Source of the DNA: Tachypleus tridentatus
Lineage: Eukaryota; Arthropoda; Merostomata; Xiphosura; Limulidae
Length of the DNA stretch: 64,000 nt
Assembly: GCF_004210375.1 (NCBI RefSeq)
Contig: NC_134830.1
Coordinates: forward strand, 69,418,326 to 69,482,325
Reading direction: 5' to 3'
Below, piece by piece: positions 22,463 through 35,341 of this stretch. A model generated the notes under the pieces. That model had not been told where the DNA came from. It made no database searches and saw only the letters and a program-made list of their open reading frames with translations. Positions within the stretch are counted from its first letter, which is position 1. Every line of letters starts with the position of its first letter. Both the position numbers and the translations under genes were made by a program.

Positions 22463-23550
22463 GTAAGTTATAAGTTAGTTGTCTATTCTTTCCTTGTTTC
22501 TGACCTCTTCTTTTGTGGTGGTTTATTCTGATTGGATAGTTCATTCTTTATTTCAATTTCATGATAAATTGCTTTCAGATAAATATTACTGTGATAGTTT
22601 AAATGTTATATTTAATTCATTTGTTGGTTACCATGTTTAAGATTTTTCAAGCATTCAAGTATTATATTATGATTATTAATTTCTAGTAACATGCTACTAT
22701 ACAATGTAGTTCATGTTGAGGGTCTAGTTTATATGTGTGTATGTATATGTATTTTCTGAATGGCAAGTTGAATTTTGCTTATGATGTGAACTTTCAAAAG
22801 CAAAGTTGTATGCTAACTACATTATCTTAAGAGAGTTTCTAAAGATAAGTACATAGAAGTGTTTATTACAATGTCATCACCCTCCAGTTTAATGTGCAAA
22901 GGTAAATTACATTCAAAACTTGTTGCAATTTCAAAGCATGTTACAAATAATAAAGTAAGCTTGTCATATTATAAGATTCTATTGGAAAGATAAAAAAGAT
23001 CCATTTTATTCCTTGTAGCACACATATATATAATGACCAAAATATTAGCAATCAGTTCTGTTGCATATTGATCATAACAAAGTACAGTGTATGAGATTCT
23101 AAATGAGAAAACCTTTTTGATATTGAAATTTCTGAAGTTCTTTTTTCTCATGTTTTGTTTTCTGTTTTCTTTTGTGTGCAATGTTATTAATCTATTGTAT
23201 ATTGATCATATACATTTTGCAGAAGAAAGATGTTTCATACATAAATGTTGTTTCTTCTTAGCTCTCATTTTCCAAAATAAACAGTAAAACATATAATTTA
23301 AGTTACATAAAATATTCAGTTGATAGTTTTCAGCATTCATGTAATTATTTACAAGTATCCACGTAGAGAAAATGTAGAAAATTCAATACACATTTTCCTG
23401 GTATGTAAAAAAGCAAAATATCTGTGTTTAGGGTTGTTACTGTAGTGACATTAAACCAAAAATAAAATTGTTACATAGTTTAGATCAACTGAAGTAATTA
23501 AAATAAATGAGATGCTACACTAATTAATAATTAACTATTTGTTGCCCTGT

Positions 23551-23678
23551 TGCCTCCAGTGGTATAATAGTAAGTTTACAGACTTGTAACACAAAAAACT
23601 GTGTTTTGATAATATAGTGGTCACAGCACAGATAGTCCATTGAGTAACTTTGTGCTTAACTACAAAACAACAAACAAA
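23551..23678 (+). repeat. SINE family 3 copy, old
   Basis: CCAGTGGTATAATAGTAAGT, TTACAGACTTGTAAC, CACAGCACAGATAGTCCATT, GTAACTTTGTGCTTAACTAC and CAAACAAAT. In the intron after the EF-hand exon. Confidence 0.75.
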
Positions 23679-24419
23679 TAATTGTTTTTTGCATAAGGTA
23701 CACCCTAATTATTCAACTGGCATACATGCATATATTAATTTTCCAATGGTTTATTAATTAAATTTGCATAGGGTTTGCCCATTGGACCAATTCCACATTA
23801 GAGAAAGAATGCTTAATAGAATTTCGAACTTACTATTAGTAAAATGGACAAATTAATCTCATCAGTTAAATATAGACTCTGACAAATCAGATTGCAAAGT
23901 GATGCTCATATGAAGGGAAAAAAGTCTTCTTTTTTTTTTTCTACTGTACATTTTACAAATTTAGTTTTTCACTATCCCTGTATATTATATTTCCTCTACC
24001 ATGACCTGGTTTTAAATTAGCAGTGTAGGGTCAAATGAATAGTTGATAACTGTGACAGCAATTACATGATATTATATTGAATTTTGCTTTGCAAAAGGTT
24101 GTGGCATGTGCACTTTGAATTCTGTTTACACAAATAAGGTTAGTAAAAACATTTCATCACGTATATTTCAATTTAAGCATTGCATCTCTTAGTAAAGCAC
24201 CCATATGTATACTTTAAAAAATCTCAACTTTAGAAAGTATCCATTTGTTTATTCAGATCTTCTGATGAACAAATTGTCATTGTTAAAGTGCATTTCTTCT
24301 TAACTGAATCATTTGAAATGCAGTAGTTTTTCAAACATCTAAATACTGGAAGTTGCTACAAAAAAAGGCAGTTTTAGCCAAAGTTGTCAACTAATGGAAT
24401 AGTCATTTTATGGTAAAAG

Positions 24420-24545
24420 CACAAATAATAAATTTATGTTTTAGAGCAAAGCCACATTGGATTAATTGTTTTCTCCATAGTAAATGGAATCCAGGATTTT
24501 ACTTTTGTAAGTTTGTAAACTTACTGCTGTACCTTCAGGATATAT
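24420..24545 (-). repeat. SINE family 2 copy, old
   Basis: TTTTAGAGCAAAGCCACATT, GGAATCCAGGATTTTAC and GCTGTACCTTCAGGAT. It lies about 140 bp upstream of the first Ig exon. Confidence 0.6.
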
Positions 24546-24685
24546 AGATTTAGTACATACTTTTTACAAAATGAATGTACAGTTCTTTATATCCACATTA
24601 GTGTTAGGAATGAATTAGAGTTTATATCTCTTTTTGAAACTGGAAATTTTCATGCTTGAAATACTCTCCTCTGGATTTTTACCAG

Positions 24686-24852
24686 ATGTTTCTGTCATAA
24701 CTCTGGATAAATCACTTGAAATTAACCATGTGATAGCTCGTGTTGGGGATAATGTAGAGATTAAGTGTGACATCAGTGGAATCCCACCCCCACCTATTGT
24801 GTGGCAAAGAAATAATCTTGATTTATCAATTCTAAATGAAGAAGGAATAAAG
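24686..24852 (+). CDS. FSTL4/5-like: first Ig domain, N-terminal half
   Basis: The acceptor is TTTTTACCAG and the donor is GTATGC; phase 1 in, phase 0 out. It encodes the B and C strands of an I-set Ig domain: VGDNVEIKCDISGIPPPPIV, with the first Ig Cys in IKC and the core Trp in VWQRNN. The partner Cys is in the next exon. The linker VSVITLDKSLEINHVIARVG precedes it, matching the position of the SIT-x-A-T-V-G segment in vertebrate FSTL5. Confidence 0.92.
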
Positions 24853-25861
24853 GTATGCATTTTTTGTTTCATTTCCTAAATCTTTCTTCTAGTCACATTA
24901 TTTTAACTTGTAATAAGATATTTGTATTATCTTCAAATATTTATATTTTATAACATACTGCTCAACTGCTGATTGTGATCAAACAAAAAGTACAATTCCA
25001 TTTGTTTTATACAAAATTTATTAAATCCAATATTATTAATGGTTTTTGAATACTGGTTAAAATAAAACTCAGATTTCTTTGTAAGTTTTCACTGATGTAT
25101 AGCATGTTTAGTGTCTTCACTACAGGTAGTTTGAATAATTGTTTTCAAACTTGACTAATATTTAGTTTTTTCACATAAAGCTCGATATAAAATGAGTATG
25201 CACACCTACAGACAAAATTAATTATGTATCGATATTATATTGATTTATATTTTACATGTTAAATTATAACTCAAAGTTTATTAATGGATATGAAATTTAT
25301 TGCTTTACTAAATTTAGGAGTGTTTACAGCAACACTGTGATTAAGAAATTTTAAAAATGAATATTTTCAGAATGTTTTCGTAAATATATTTATGTTGATC
25401 CTCGAGACAATTTTAAAATGTTACTTCAGTCCCAGTGTATGTTTCTTGAGGGAGTTGAAGGTAATATTTTTTTCCCCTTTTCTTCACCATTGAATTTCAT
25501 AGGTGGTTTAGCATGTTCAGTGGGTGAGGAAGAGAAGAAGTCCATCTTGGAAGCTGGTTTCAAATATTTACAGTATGTTTAAGGAATGTAAAAAAGTTTG
25601 GTCACTCTCTTCTCATGAGATTTTCTTGTTCAAAGAAAGCGGTGTTCAATCATGCATAATGTATTATTATTATCATCCATCAAATGAAATCTGATCTAGT
25701 AGCATCAGAAAAAGGCCTGACAATGATTACCATGCTTTTACCTTTATTATGTGCAGCATTCAGAGCACCACAAATAACAAGAGTTACTATAGATGTAATT
25801 AAAACAGAGACTGGAGAGCAGTGAAAATAATTGAAGAGTGGTTTTGGGAGGAGACAACTGC

Positions 25862-25950
25862 CCTGTTGGATGTAATATGGTGGGCACACCACAGATAGCC
25901 CATTGAGAAACTTTGTGCTTAACTACAAAACAACAAAGAAATAATTAACT
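25862..25950 (+). repeat. SINE family 3, 3' part
   Basis: GGTGGGCACACCACAGATAG, CCCATTGAGAAACTTTGTGC and TTAACTACAAAACAACAAAG. 5'-truncated or strongly decayed head. Confidence 0.65.
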
Positions 25951-26804
25951 GTTTTTTGCATAAGGTAGACCTTTATTTATGAATCTTCAGGAATATGTAT
26001 ATATTATTTTGCCTACCTTGAGGCTTGAACAGACACTTTCAAGCAAAGACAGGTGTAGTATATGAATATACCATGTGTTTCTATCTTCTTGTAGTATTAC
26101 CATATTTATTCTGAATTAATTGTGTTCTAAATATGTGCAGATTTCACATAATACATTTTGTTCTTTGTTGTTCTAACAAAATAGTTACCTGTTGCCACCT
26201 GGAGAAAACATTGTTTAATATAACATATTGTATGCTATTGCTGATAGTTTTATGGCCCCACCTATATTATTATGAGAGTGACTAGTCACATGGGTAGCAC
26301 GTTTCTCAACATAAATACAAGGTATATTGCAAGTTGAGAAATGTTGCATTTAGTCAGTCTGGAACTTCAAGTTCATCTAATCTGCCTGGTCTTGGTATAT
26401 GATTTCAACTTGAAGGATTGAAGTAGAATAAAACCAGTGAAAGCAGTTATCCAGTGTAACTTTAACAACAAAATCAACAGGTTTTTGAATGTCATTTTCC
26501 ACTTTGTCCAGTTTTTTAACATAATTTGAAATTAAGCCAATCAGCAACAAGGTTTAGTACTATTCCATAATTGATATCTTGATTGAATCATTAGTTTTCA
26601 AGAGAATATATCTGGAATAGCTCTAGCATTATTTCAGTTTTACTTCAAGTGCGTAATAAATATTTTCTTTAATAGTTTAGAAGTTATTCTTTAACTACTT
26701 GTAAAACACACAACAAATTTCTCGTTCACACATATTAGGCTTAACATGAAGTACATAAACTAAACTCAAGAGAATATTAGTAAGTGAATTTAATTCTTTA
26801 ACAG

Positions 26805-26922
26805 GTATTTGTAGATGGTTCCTTGTACTTGACTAATGTTCAGTTGGTTTATGGTGGAAATTACACATGCTATGCACAGTGGAACAAAGAAGTTTTCCAG
26901 ACACACATTTTACATGTTCATA
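26805..26922 (+). CDS. FSTL4/5-like: first Ig domain, C-terminal half
   Basis: The acceptor is CTTTAACAG and the donor is GTAAGT; phase 0 in, phase 1 out. It reads VFVDGSLYLTNVQLVYGGNY followed by TCYAQWNKEVFQTHILHVH. It supplies the second Ig Cys in the usual Y-x-C context (NYTCYA), after the G-S-L-Y-L-T-N-V strand. N-Y-T is a potential N-glycosylation site next to the Cys and is also found in vertebrate FSTL5. Confidence 0.92.
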
Positions 26923-27335
26923 GTAAGTGTTTGATTAAAATACATTATAGTTGTATTTTTTATTTCATCTTATCAAATGAAACTTTTGAAAGAGAGAGTG
27001 TTTTTCTTCCACAGATGCTATAATCAGTAGTGATACTAGATTTTAAAGGGCCCTGAATTAAAAAGTTATAAGTATGCAAAATAGATTTGGAACTTACAGT
27101 TCCTAATTTTCTAATTCATTTAAATTAAGATAAAATGATTTTATTATTCCCAGAGTTTGAGATGTTAAAAAACTATGTTACCTCTGACATGTTGAAATAT
27201 AAAGAAATCACAGAAACCTTTTTATTTTAGTTGATTGAAATAATAGATTCCTCCTTTCCTTAGTTAATGAAAATATTGTACTATATGGGTATATCTGCTT
27301 TTCATTTTAAATCCTATTGTCATATAGTGATATAA

Positions 27336-27530
27336 AGTATCTACTAAAGCTTTAGCAGTATTGTAATGTACAAATATAGAATATCTGCCAAAGCATTTTA
27401 AGCATTATTGTACTGTATAAATATAAAGAATCTGCTAGAGCCTTGTAAGTGATATTTTATTGTATAAATATGAAATATCTATTAAAGCCTTTTTTTAGGT
27501 AAATTTTATTTTATGAATATAAAATATTTG
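27336..27530. repeat. Degenerate tandem repeat, unit about 60 bp
   Basis: Three to four imperfect units built around TATCTNCTAAAGC, a T-rich step, then ATTGTANTGTATAAATATA, beginning near 27338, 27400, 27460 and 27476-27520. The SINE at 27532 was inserted at its right end. In the intron between the two halves of the Ig region. Confidence 0.7.
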
Positions 27531-27531
27531 C

Positions 27532-27658
27532 ACTCCCAGTGGCACAGAAGTATGTCTACAGATTCACACTGCCAGAAACCAGGGTTTGATATCCCTGGTG
27601 GGAAAGCACAGATAGCCCATTGTATAGTTTTGTGCTTAATTCCAAACAATACAAACAA
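27532..27658 (+). repeat. SINE family 3 with perfect 13-bp target duplication
   Basis: Forward copy: ACTCCCAGTGGCACAGAAGT, GAAACCAGGGTTTGATATCC, GCACAGATAGCCCATTGTAT and GTGCTTAATTCCAAAC. The 13-bp ATAAAATATTTGC flanks it on both sides (27519-27531 and 27659-27671). This defines both ends and shows that family 3 moves by target-primed retrotransposition. Confidence 0.92.
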
Positions 27659-27925
27659 ATAAAATATTTGCTGAAGCTATCTGAATAATTTTGTTTTGTT
27701 ATGAAAATTTTAAGATTTACTCTTTTTTTGTTCTTTCTTGGCATTTGTTAATCAACTTAACATTTAAGTATTTTCATATTTTTTGTAACTAATTTTGAAA
27801 TTCAGAGAACTTGTTAAACAAGTAAATGTTCCTGTTAAGTAAATGTTCTTTTACCTTAATGTAAAATTTATGATTATCATTTGAATGAATTTACATACAT
27901 TAATATTTACTCTTATCTTTCACAG

Positions 27926-28084
27926 CTTTGCCTGAGGTTCATATCATTCCGAAGCTGCAATCACGATCTCCTGGGGAATTTATTGAAATAGAGTGTCATG
28001 TGGCTGGTGTTCCTACTCCAAATGTGTCATGGCTGAAGAATGACTATGAACTTAAAGATGAAGATGACAAGTATACTATTGTGG
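27926..28084 (+). CDS. FSTL4/5-like: second Ig domain, N-terminal half
   Basis: The acceptor is TCTTTCACAG and the donor is GTAAGT; phase 1 to phase 1. It reads LPEVHIIPKLQSRSPGEFIE, then IECHVAGVPTPNVSWLKNDY. This is a typical I-set start with Cys in IECHVAG and Trp in VSWLKN. N-V-S is a possible glycosylation site. The P-x-V-x-x-x-P opening and W-L-K-N core match the second Ig domain of FSTL4/5. Confidence 0.93.
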
Positions 28085-28497
28085 GTAAGTACATTTTCCT
28101 TTTGAAGAAATAACTTTAGAGTTGTAATAAACAAGGGTAATGTGTGGGATGGTACATAAATTATTTCATAAACAGTAAGAGTTACATAAAGGGTTGAAAT
28201 TTTGGGAGAACATAAAATATTATGGATTCTCTTTGATTAATAGTTGAAAACTGCAGAAATCAGTGTTTATACAGAATGCCATTTTCAAATGTTGAAGTCA
28301 ACTGACATCTATAACTTTTAAGAAAAAATAAAACAAGTGAGATTAAAGCTTGTTGTATTGAAAATTTGCAGTGAAACATAAATTAACATAAATGAAATGA
28401 GCATAAAAGTAGAAAACTAATATTAACAGGATTTTATTGATTTTTAAATGATATTCAAATACTCAATAAAACAAATATTTTTTATTTTAATTCTTAG

Positions 28498-28629
28498 GTA
28501 ATGGAACTGCCCTCTTAATCGGCAAGGTAACATACAGTGATACAGGAGCATACATGTGTGTAGCCTCAAACCCAGCTGGATCCATGAGAGATATTAGCTC
28601 ATTGGTTGTTCAAGATCAACCTACACCAA
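28498..28629 (+). CDS. FSTL4/5-like: second Ig domain, C-terminal half
   Basis: The acceptor is ATTCTTAG and the donor is GTATGT; phase 1 to phase 1. It reads GNGTALLIGKVTYSDTGAYM, then CVASNPAGSMRDISSLVVQD. The D-x-G-x-Y-x-C signature of the Ig F strand is complete. The exon ends in the short linker before the C-terminal region. N-G-T is a possible N-glycosylation site. Confidence 0.93.
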
Positions 28630-29481
28630 GTATGTTCTACAGTGAAAGGGTGAAAAGTCCAGTACATGTCATTTATATGTTCCTTAAGAAAAGGTTATAT
28701 TGTCATTTTGAAAGGTTTTTTATGGATCTTTAGAAATCAATTATACAGTGGAGACAAAAAAAACAACAACCTATTGAAATATTCTGTACTGTTGCAAGCA
28801 AGGTCTATTCAGCTTAAGACATACACATTTACACAATCTTGCTTTAATAAATTGAATATAGTTAAGAGACCTCATAATATGTATATGCATGTATGTGAAT
28901 GGGTATCAGTGTATGTGTATCAATATATCTATTTAGATATATAAATATTTTATGTCAGACTACTGTGTACGTAAGTGATACAACTACAGTTATCTACACT
29001 TTGTTTGGTATAACATAACTGTGTAATATGTTAATTTGGAGAAAATAAAGGGATAAATTTTGTAACTTTTCTAAGTCATCTCAGCTTGTGTGTGTAAATA
29101 TTGTACATTAATATCAAGAGCAAAAAACACAAAAACCAACATTTTTTGTTATCACAATTAAAGGTAATCTCTTTATTATTAGTTTGGTAATATAGTTACC
29201 ATCTTCTGATTTAGTTACTATTACAATGAAGGTAACTGTGTTACTAAAAACTAGTTAGCTGTAACTAATAAAAAAAGGTTTATCTTTCATTGTGCCAAAA
29301 GATGTCTTTTTTGTGTTATTTTTCTCATAATATATTAGCACAAAGTGCATGAAAATAAATTATTTTAAATGAATCATATCATTCACTTATTTGATGTAGA
29401 ACACACCACAATTTATAGAATTCTAAAATATCACAGTTGATTCGTATAACATAGCTAAAGTTTGTGGATTTTTTATTCTAG

Positions 29482-29741
29482 CTGCTGCTCCTGAGGAAAG
29501 ACGTTTCTTTGCCTTTCATGATTGGGGTGTGTCTGTTTATGATCCTGATAACTGCCGCCTCTACCATCAAATGCAGAGCACAGATATCATCCCTGGTACC
29601 CAGGAGTATGTGTGTGGTGACCGAGGCATCAAATGCTCATGGGGAAGGGCCATAAATGTGGCTAATCGCTATGTTTATGTCTCACAGCCAACAAAAGACA
29701 GAATTTTAATCATATCAAGGGTTCAGATGGTAGTTGTAGAT
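29482..29741 (+). CDS. FSTL4/5-like: start of C-terminal propeller-like region
   Basis: The acceptor is TTTTATTCTAG and the donor is GTATGT at 29742; phase 1 in, phase 0 out. It encodes RRFFAFHDWGVSVYDPDNCR, a segment with YVCGDRGIKCSWGRAINVAN, and RYVYVSQPTKDRILII. This aligns by eye with the FSTL5 segment from FYVFYEDGI through RCVWASAVNV to KFIYVAQPTLDRVLIVDV. The repeated VYV/ILI beta strands suggest one blade of a propeller-like fold (YVTN-type in general appearance). Two Cys in CGDRGIKC are probably disulphide-bonded. Confidence 0.92.
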
Positions 29742-30194
29742 GTATGTATGTTTCCTTATCTACTAGTTAGGAAGCTAAGTTACATAGATAAATGTAAAGA
29801 GTAATCTTTATACATATCTACAGCAGGTATATGTAATACATAGATAGTGCACCATTTAGCCACTATGATTTATTTTTTAAATAACAGTATCATTATTTTG
29901 CTTAACTGTCTATTTTCATTTTCTTAAAATGATTGTTAAGATGTTATTAACCATCTAAGGATTTGTGGAAGTGATGCTGCTATGAAATGATATCAATCAT
30001 GCATGTACACATTTCCAATATATTAAAGATGTAAGGTTGTTTGAAAGGTCATGGTGGTGCTGAACTATTGCATTAAGTATTCTGTATATATAAGTTCTAT
30101 TATACATTTAACATGAATAGACCATGCTCTAATAAATGTGGAGTTGTTTTTAACATTATTTAACAATTTTGTAAGCAACTTCAATGTTATCTTA

Positions 30195-30275
30195 TTTTTA
30201 TAGTGCTAAGCAGGGAATCACACCCTAGATTTTAGCACTGTAAGCACATAAACTTATAACTGTCTTGACAGAGGA
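30195..30275. repeat. Possible SINE remnant
   Basis: GCTAAGCAGGGAATCACACC followed by CTAGATTTTAGCACTGTAAG resembles the head of family 2/3 in reverse orientation. The tail is not recognisable. Confidence 0.35.
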
Positions 30276-30613
30276 CTTCTGTTTTGTAAAGCATGACTTT
30301 TGTGCAAAACGAGTGATGCAGTTAAGTGTTACTTATAAGAAGTATGTGATGAATAATAGTAAATTATATTACTATAACTTAGAGAAATAAGTTGTAGAAA
30401 TTGTTTATCAGATGGGTGGTTAATACATAAGAAAATTTCCTACTTTTCCATAATCTGTAAAAAAAAATTAATCTAGATAGGGAAAAAGTAAAACATACTG
30501 TGCCTGAAGCAGATAATTGTTAATTTATTTTTATGTATTTTAAAGTCAACATATATTTATGAGAGTTAAATTTTATGTAATCACTCAACATAAGCAATGT
30601 TGTTTTTTTTCAG

Positions 30614-30799
30614 GTGGTTGTTACAGATAAATATCCTGTAGACCTATATTATGTTCCTCATCTTGACCAAATATGGCTCACCTGTTGGCGAAGTTCAGAT
30701 GACCGAGGAACCAAAACAATCCAAATAATCCGTGATGCAAGTCAGAAGAGAAAACACCATACTGTTCATCCTGAACCTGTAGATGGACACTTTGACTTA
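30614..30799 (+). CDS. FSTL4/5-like: C-terminal region, blade 2
   Basis: The acceptor is TTTTTTTTCAG and the donor is GTAAGT; phase 0 to phase 0. It reads VVVTDKYPVDLYYVPHLDQI, WLTCWRSSDD, then HHTVHPEPVDGHFDL. It corresponds to the family segment [20 protein letters not shown] through HHTIHTQPVGKQFD. The conserved H-H-T-[VI]-H-x-[EQ]-P-V core is clear. This strengthens the FSTL4/5 assignment beyond the common Ig and Kazal modules. Confidence 0.93.
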
Positions 30800-31372
30800 G
30801 TAAGTTTAAAGCTGTTTTGTTAAACAGCTTGAATCTGTTACACTCATTATTTGTTTTGACATTAATGCTTTGGTTACTTTCATTTTTTGTACACTTAAAC
30901 TTAGTTTAAAATGCTGATTTTTGAATTTCATTAAAGGTCAGTATAAAAAGAGTTGAAGAAACGTATTTATTTGTAAAAGATAAAATGATGTATAAGTTAA
31001 TACTAACAGGTACATATTACTTAAGCAGAAATTCTAGCTTTTATGCTGAGCTATAATCGTCTCACACAAACTAGTACTTTACAAATATGCATTTACTTTT
31101 ACTTCAGTGAAATAATGTTTTCTAAAATCAATAGCCAGAAACTTATAAATGTGAAAATGTGAATATTTTGCTAACCAACATATCTGAATATGAGAATAAA
31201 GGGAATAGAAATAAGAAAGAAAGAAAAAGAGGTCAGAATTCTTGATCTGTGTTTTTTGTTTGTATTGTACATTAGCAAACATTCAAATGCATGAAGAAAA
31301 ATTAGAACAAATTAAATTTTGACACTTTAAAATAAAGATTTCTGTATGACAGTACAATTGCTTCTAACTTAG

Positions 31373-31553
31373 GTGAGTGAACTGTTCATCCCTCTGACCC
31401 AAGATTTTCGACATCCATGGAAATATGGTTTTGCTGTCCACACAAATCAGCGGGGAATGTATAAATTACAGCTTAAAGAAATGAAATATGTGAAAACTGT
31501 GGATTTAACTCCTTACAACTGTGCACCTCGCAGTGCAGCGTTTGCTGCTGTTG
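31373..31553 (+). CDS. FSTL4/5-like: C-terminal region, blade 3
   Basis: The acceptor is CTTCTAACTTAG and the donor is GTGAGG; phase 0 in, phase 1 out. It encodes FIPLTQDFRHPWKYGFAVHT and later LKEMKYVKTVDLTPYNCAPR. The second part parallels the family's L-x-T-M-S-Y-I-K-T-I-N-L-K-D-Y-K-C-[VA]-P motif. The strand–loop–strand pattern continues the propeller-like region. Confidence 0.92.
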
Positions 31554-32121
31554 GTGAGGAAGGAACTACATAATTAATTTTCCAAAATTATTGAAAAAGT
31601 ATTTATATGTTCAAGTTAAAACTTTTTAAAAATGATCTTTTCTAAGTGAAGGGTAAAAATGGTGATTAGTTATGATTATTGTATTTCTTAGTTGCCACGT
31701 TTTTGAAAACACTAATATCTTATTTAATAGAAGGATAGTTTCATTTAACCTACTGTGCTTCATTGCACATAGTTGCACTGCTATCCATCAGATGGACATC
31801 AGGTATCTGCAATACGTAGGCTCCAAAAATGTGTTGAAAAGTAAAATAAACATAGAGGGAAAAAAAGAAAAGTAAACATATGAAAAAAAATCTTTCTTCA
31901 TAAATACGAATAATTTTTCACTTAATTGGTTTACTTCTGTGACTATAGAATTGTCTGCTAGGGTAGGTATGAAATCATGAATAATTCACATCTTATACGG
32001 ACATTATGTATTTCAATAAATATTTTATATGATTGGAGTAACAAGTGAAAAATAACTTTATAATTGATTTTACCCAGATTTCTATCTCATCTTGAGTATA
32101 TTAAATTATTTCTTGTTACAG

Positions 32122-32328
32122 GAGGATATATTATCTTGGAATGCATTGAACCAATCACCCATCGACCTACAGGTCAACTTGTCTTGGACTATCTTACAGA
32201 TATAGTTGTGTCTCACAAGATTAACCTGTTTGGGAAACCTCATATTTCTCCAGACTCTCGCTATGTTGTAACTTTAGAAAGAACCAACACTAGTGTTATA
32301 ATTTTTGCCCAAGAAGTAACAGAACAAG
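32122..32328 (+). CDS. FSTL4/5-like: C-terminal region, blade 4
   Basis: The acceptor is TTCTTGTTACAG and the donor is GTGGGT; phase 1 to phase 1. It reads GGYIILECIEPITHRPTGQL, DYLTDIVVSHKINL, then GKPHISPDSRYVVTLER. The S-P-D-x-R-Y-V-V sequence is the typical propeller-blade motif and is also found in FSTL5 as S-P-D-G-H-Y-L-V. The exon is followed by a 3.0-kb intron holding a SINE copy and a SINE head fragment. Confidence 0.92.
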
Positions 32329-32666
32329 GTGGGTCTCTTGTAGCTGTTACAATAAAAATGTTATTTATACAAATTATAATACCACATGAAATTATACGAA
32401 AAACCTGAATTAAATATAGTTAATGTGTAGGAAATTTGATAATTGTAGACAATTGTAACTGTAGATGGAGCCACCATTATTAAAATAGTATTTACAAAAC
32501 TGGTTATAAACAAATCTAAAAAATGAATAACAAATACCCTCATGAATTATATATATAATGCTGCATGCGTATAAAATTTCTAATCAATCATGAACTTTTT
32601 TTATAGAATAATGATTATTACTGCTAGCTAGAGCTTTACAAAAACTATGATAATTAGAACCAAAAT

Positions 32667-32916
32667 AATCCAAGGGTCATAGATTCAAATCTCCATCACA
32701 CCAAATGTGCTGGTCCTTTCAGCCATGGGGACATTATAATGTTACGGTATATCATACTATTTATTGGTAAAAGAGTAGTCCAAGAGTTGGCAATGAGTGG
32801 TGATGACTAGGTGCCTTCTCTCTAGTTTTAGTCGTACACTGCCAAATTAGGGACATCTAGCACAGATAGCCCTTTTGTGTACCTTTGTGCAAAATTAAAA
32901 AACAAACAAACAAATA
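32667..32916 (+). repeat. SINE family 1, head-truncated
   Basis: Starts inside the tRNA-like head (AGGGTCATAGATTCAAATCT) and runs through the body (CCTTTCAGCCATGGGGACAT; AGAGTTGGCAATGAGTGGTG) to CAAAATTAAAAAACAAACAAAC. In the last FSTL-like intron. Confidence 0.88.
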
Positions 32917-33170
32917 ATTAAAACCACAATACATACATATGTGAGATTAAATAAACATAATTTGGTGTTTATTTGAAATAAGAAATATATCACTCAGTAT
33001 AAATTACCACACATCTTAAATTGTTTACATGACATTGAAAAAAAGATTAGTTCAGAACCAAAGTATTTCCCAAGTTACAGGAGATAATGTTAGTAGAAGG
33101 GGCAGTTTAAACGTCAAATGGGCCTGATATTAAATATTTCTACATTTTATGATCATGATTAAAGAATAAG

Positions 33171-33227
33171 GCCCAGCATGACCAGGTGGTTAGGGCATTC
33201 CACTTATAATCTGAGGCTTGTAATTTA
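33171..33227 (+). repeat. SINE family 1, head-only fragment
   Basis: GGCCCAGCATGACCAGGTGG, TTAGGGCATTCCAC and TATAATCTGAGGCTTG: the tRNA-like head without B box and body. Confidence 0.75.
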
Positions 33228-35341
33228 AGAGTGTTGTTTTCAGTTACTCTGTTTCTTTGAGTGCTTTGTAAGATACAGTATGCTCTGCAGCATTCCTGGT
33301 ATAAAAACTGAACACTCACACTGCTGTACTAGCTTCACTGCATTCTTTGCTTACATTGTTGATTTCATTGCTGCTCTTACCACCAAGCCTTACAAATGGT
33401 TTCTTTATTGTTCAGATTTTCATAGCAATACATTTATCTGTGATGATCTGAAAGATGAAAAATACATATATATGTGACAATGAATTAGTGTTTGTAGCAT
33501 AGATAAAACTTTATTTTATGAAATTTGAAATGTTAACGTTTCAATTTGGTTTGTTGCATGATATAATTAAAATCTTTGTTTACACAATATAGCATGCTGA
33601 ATTAACAAAACAATAAACTGAACTTTTGGTAAAATTAAATTAGTTTGTTTTTATTTATCAATAAAATTTAACAATATATAACAAAAACAATTCTGTTGCA
33701 TCTTTTCGAGGTAAAAATATTTGACTGGGCCACATCAGTATTCAGAGTTATTGTTTACATTGTTGTTTCCATTGTCTTGACTAGTAAGGGTTTCGAAACT
33801 AGCGGACAAAGCACATAAATCATTAGCGTCCTAATTGTAACAACTACATTATATCTAATTTTTCTTCCTCTTTCTTTAACTTTTTCCAACCACCTTTGTG
33901 TTTGTACATCTATATCTAAGATCACATAAACATTTATTTAATAATATGTGTGTGTTTGGACAATTGTGTGTGTGTGTGAGAGAGATATATCACAATGAGC
34001 TAGTAGTTTTGTAACTAATTATTCCACTTCAAAGTGCAATAACTTGTATTTTGTAAACTCCAATTAATGATGCTTGTCAATCAGTGTAGATCCAGAAGTA
34101 ATTATGGATTTTTTTGGGGGATAAGGATTTACAAATTCTGTTCACAAAAACAACAACACATCTCAGAAGCTTAAAATGTTGTTACTTACCTTGTTAGCAG
34201 TGATTCAACTCTTCTCTTGAACAAAATGTGAGGTCTCTCACAATAAAGAATTGAAAGATATAGGTCTCTTCAGTCTAGACTAGCAACTAAAAGTGAGAAA
34301 AAGGAAGCTTTTAAAGCCTTGTACTGTTACTTTCAGTTTGTGTTTTAGTGAACACTCCTGAAGAAACTAAAACAAAACGTCAAGTGTCTAATTAAATAAG
34401 GTCGTTTATTTCTAGTATTATCTTCTATACCCCAAAATGCGTAGCATAAATTAACTGATCATACTGAAAATGTTGAATGAAAGATTTTGACTGGCCAAGG
34501 CCGATCATTCAATTAACATGAGTAGGTCTTAGCCTCACTTTGCATTGCAAATTGTATGCAAATATGTTAAGTCAGATTATTCAGAGGGAAGTCAGTCTAA
34601 TCTCTGCACTCTACATTACACAATAGGCATACTCATTTGACACACAAACCCTCTCTCGTTATTTTTCATTCTCTTCTAAAGATAAGTAGAATCAGTTGAA
34701 TGATTTCTATAAAGCCCCTTCTTAAAAGAAGAAGATGAGTCTGTGTTTTTTATCCATAACAGGCCTAGAACTATAGCTCTATTTGCCATTTTCTTTATCC
34801 ACCCCTCATTAGTAGGTGTAATGTAAATCATAGCATCTTAGTTGTATGTGAATAAGTTAAATTGGCCTTGAACTGCTTGCAAGTTAGTTTGTCTCTGGCT
34901 GCTTCAGGCAGTAAATGTTTGAATTTATTAATTGTATTACTCCAGAAAGTTACATTACAAATACTGATACATACATTTAACTGTAATTAGTGTTATTAAT
35001 TTGACTTAGGACTAATAATTGTAACATAGTTCTGAAAAATCATGTTTTAAGCTTATTTTTGTTAATGCTGGTATTTAATGCAACAAGAACAACAATAAAA
35101 ACACGTTTGTATGAATAGGCAACATAAATTATGTGTTACAATTCTTCACATTTCATAAAAATATTGATTTTACATTCCAAAAATTGTACAAACAAAAAGG
35201 ATTAAATGTTATTTTTGTTTGTGTGTGAATAAAACATATTTAACCAAAATCTGTTGTTTAGGTTTACTATAAGAAAAGTTTTTGGTCAGCACACTGAAAT
35301 TTCTATTTTCTGACACAATTATATTTGGTATCTTTACATAG

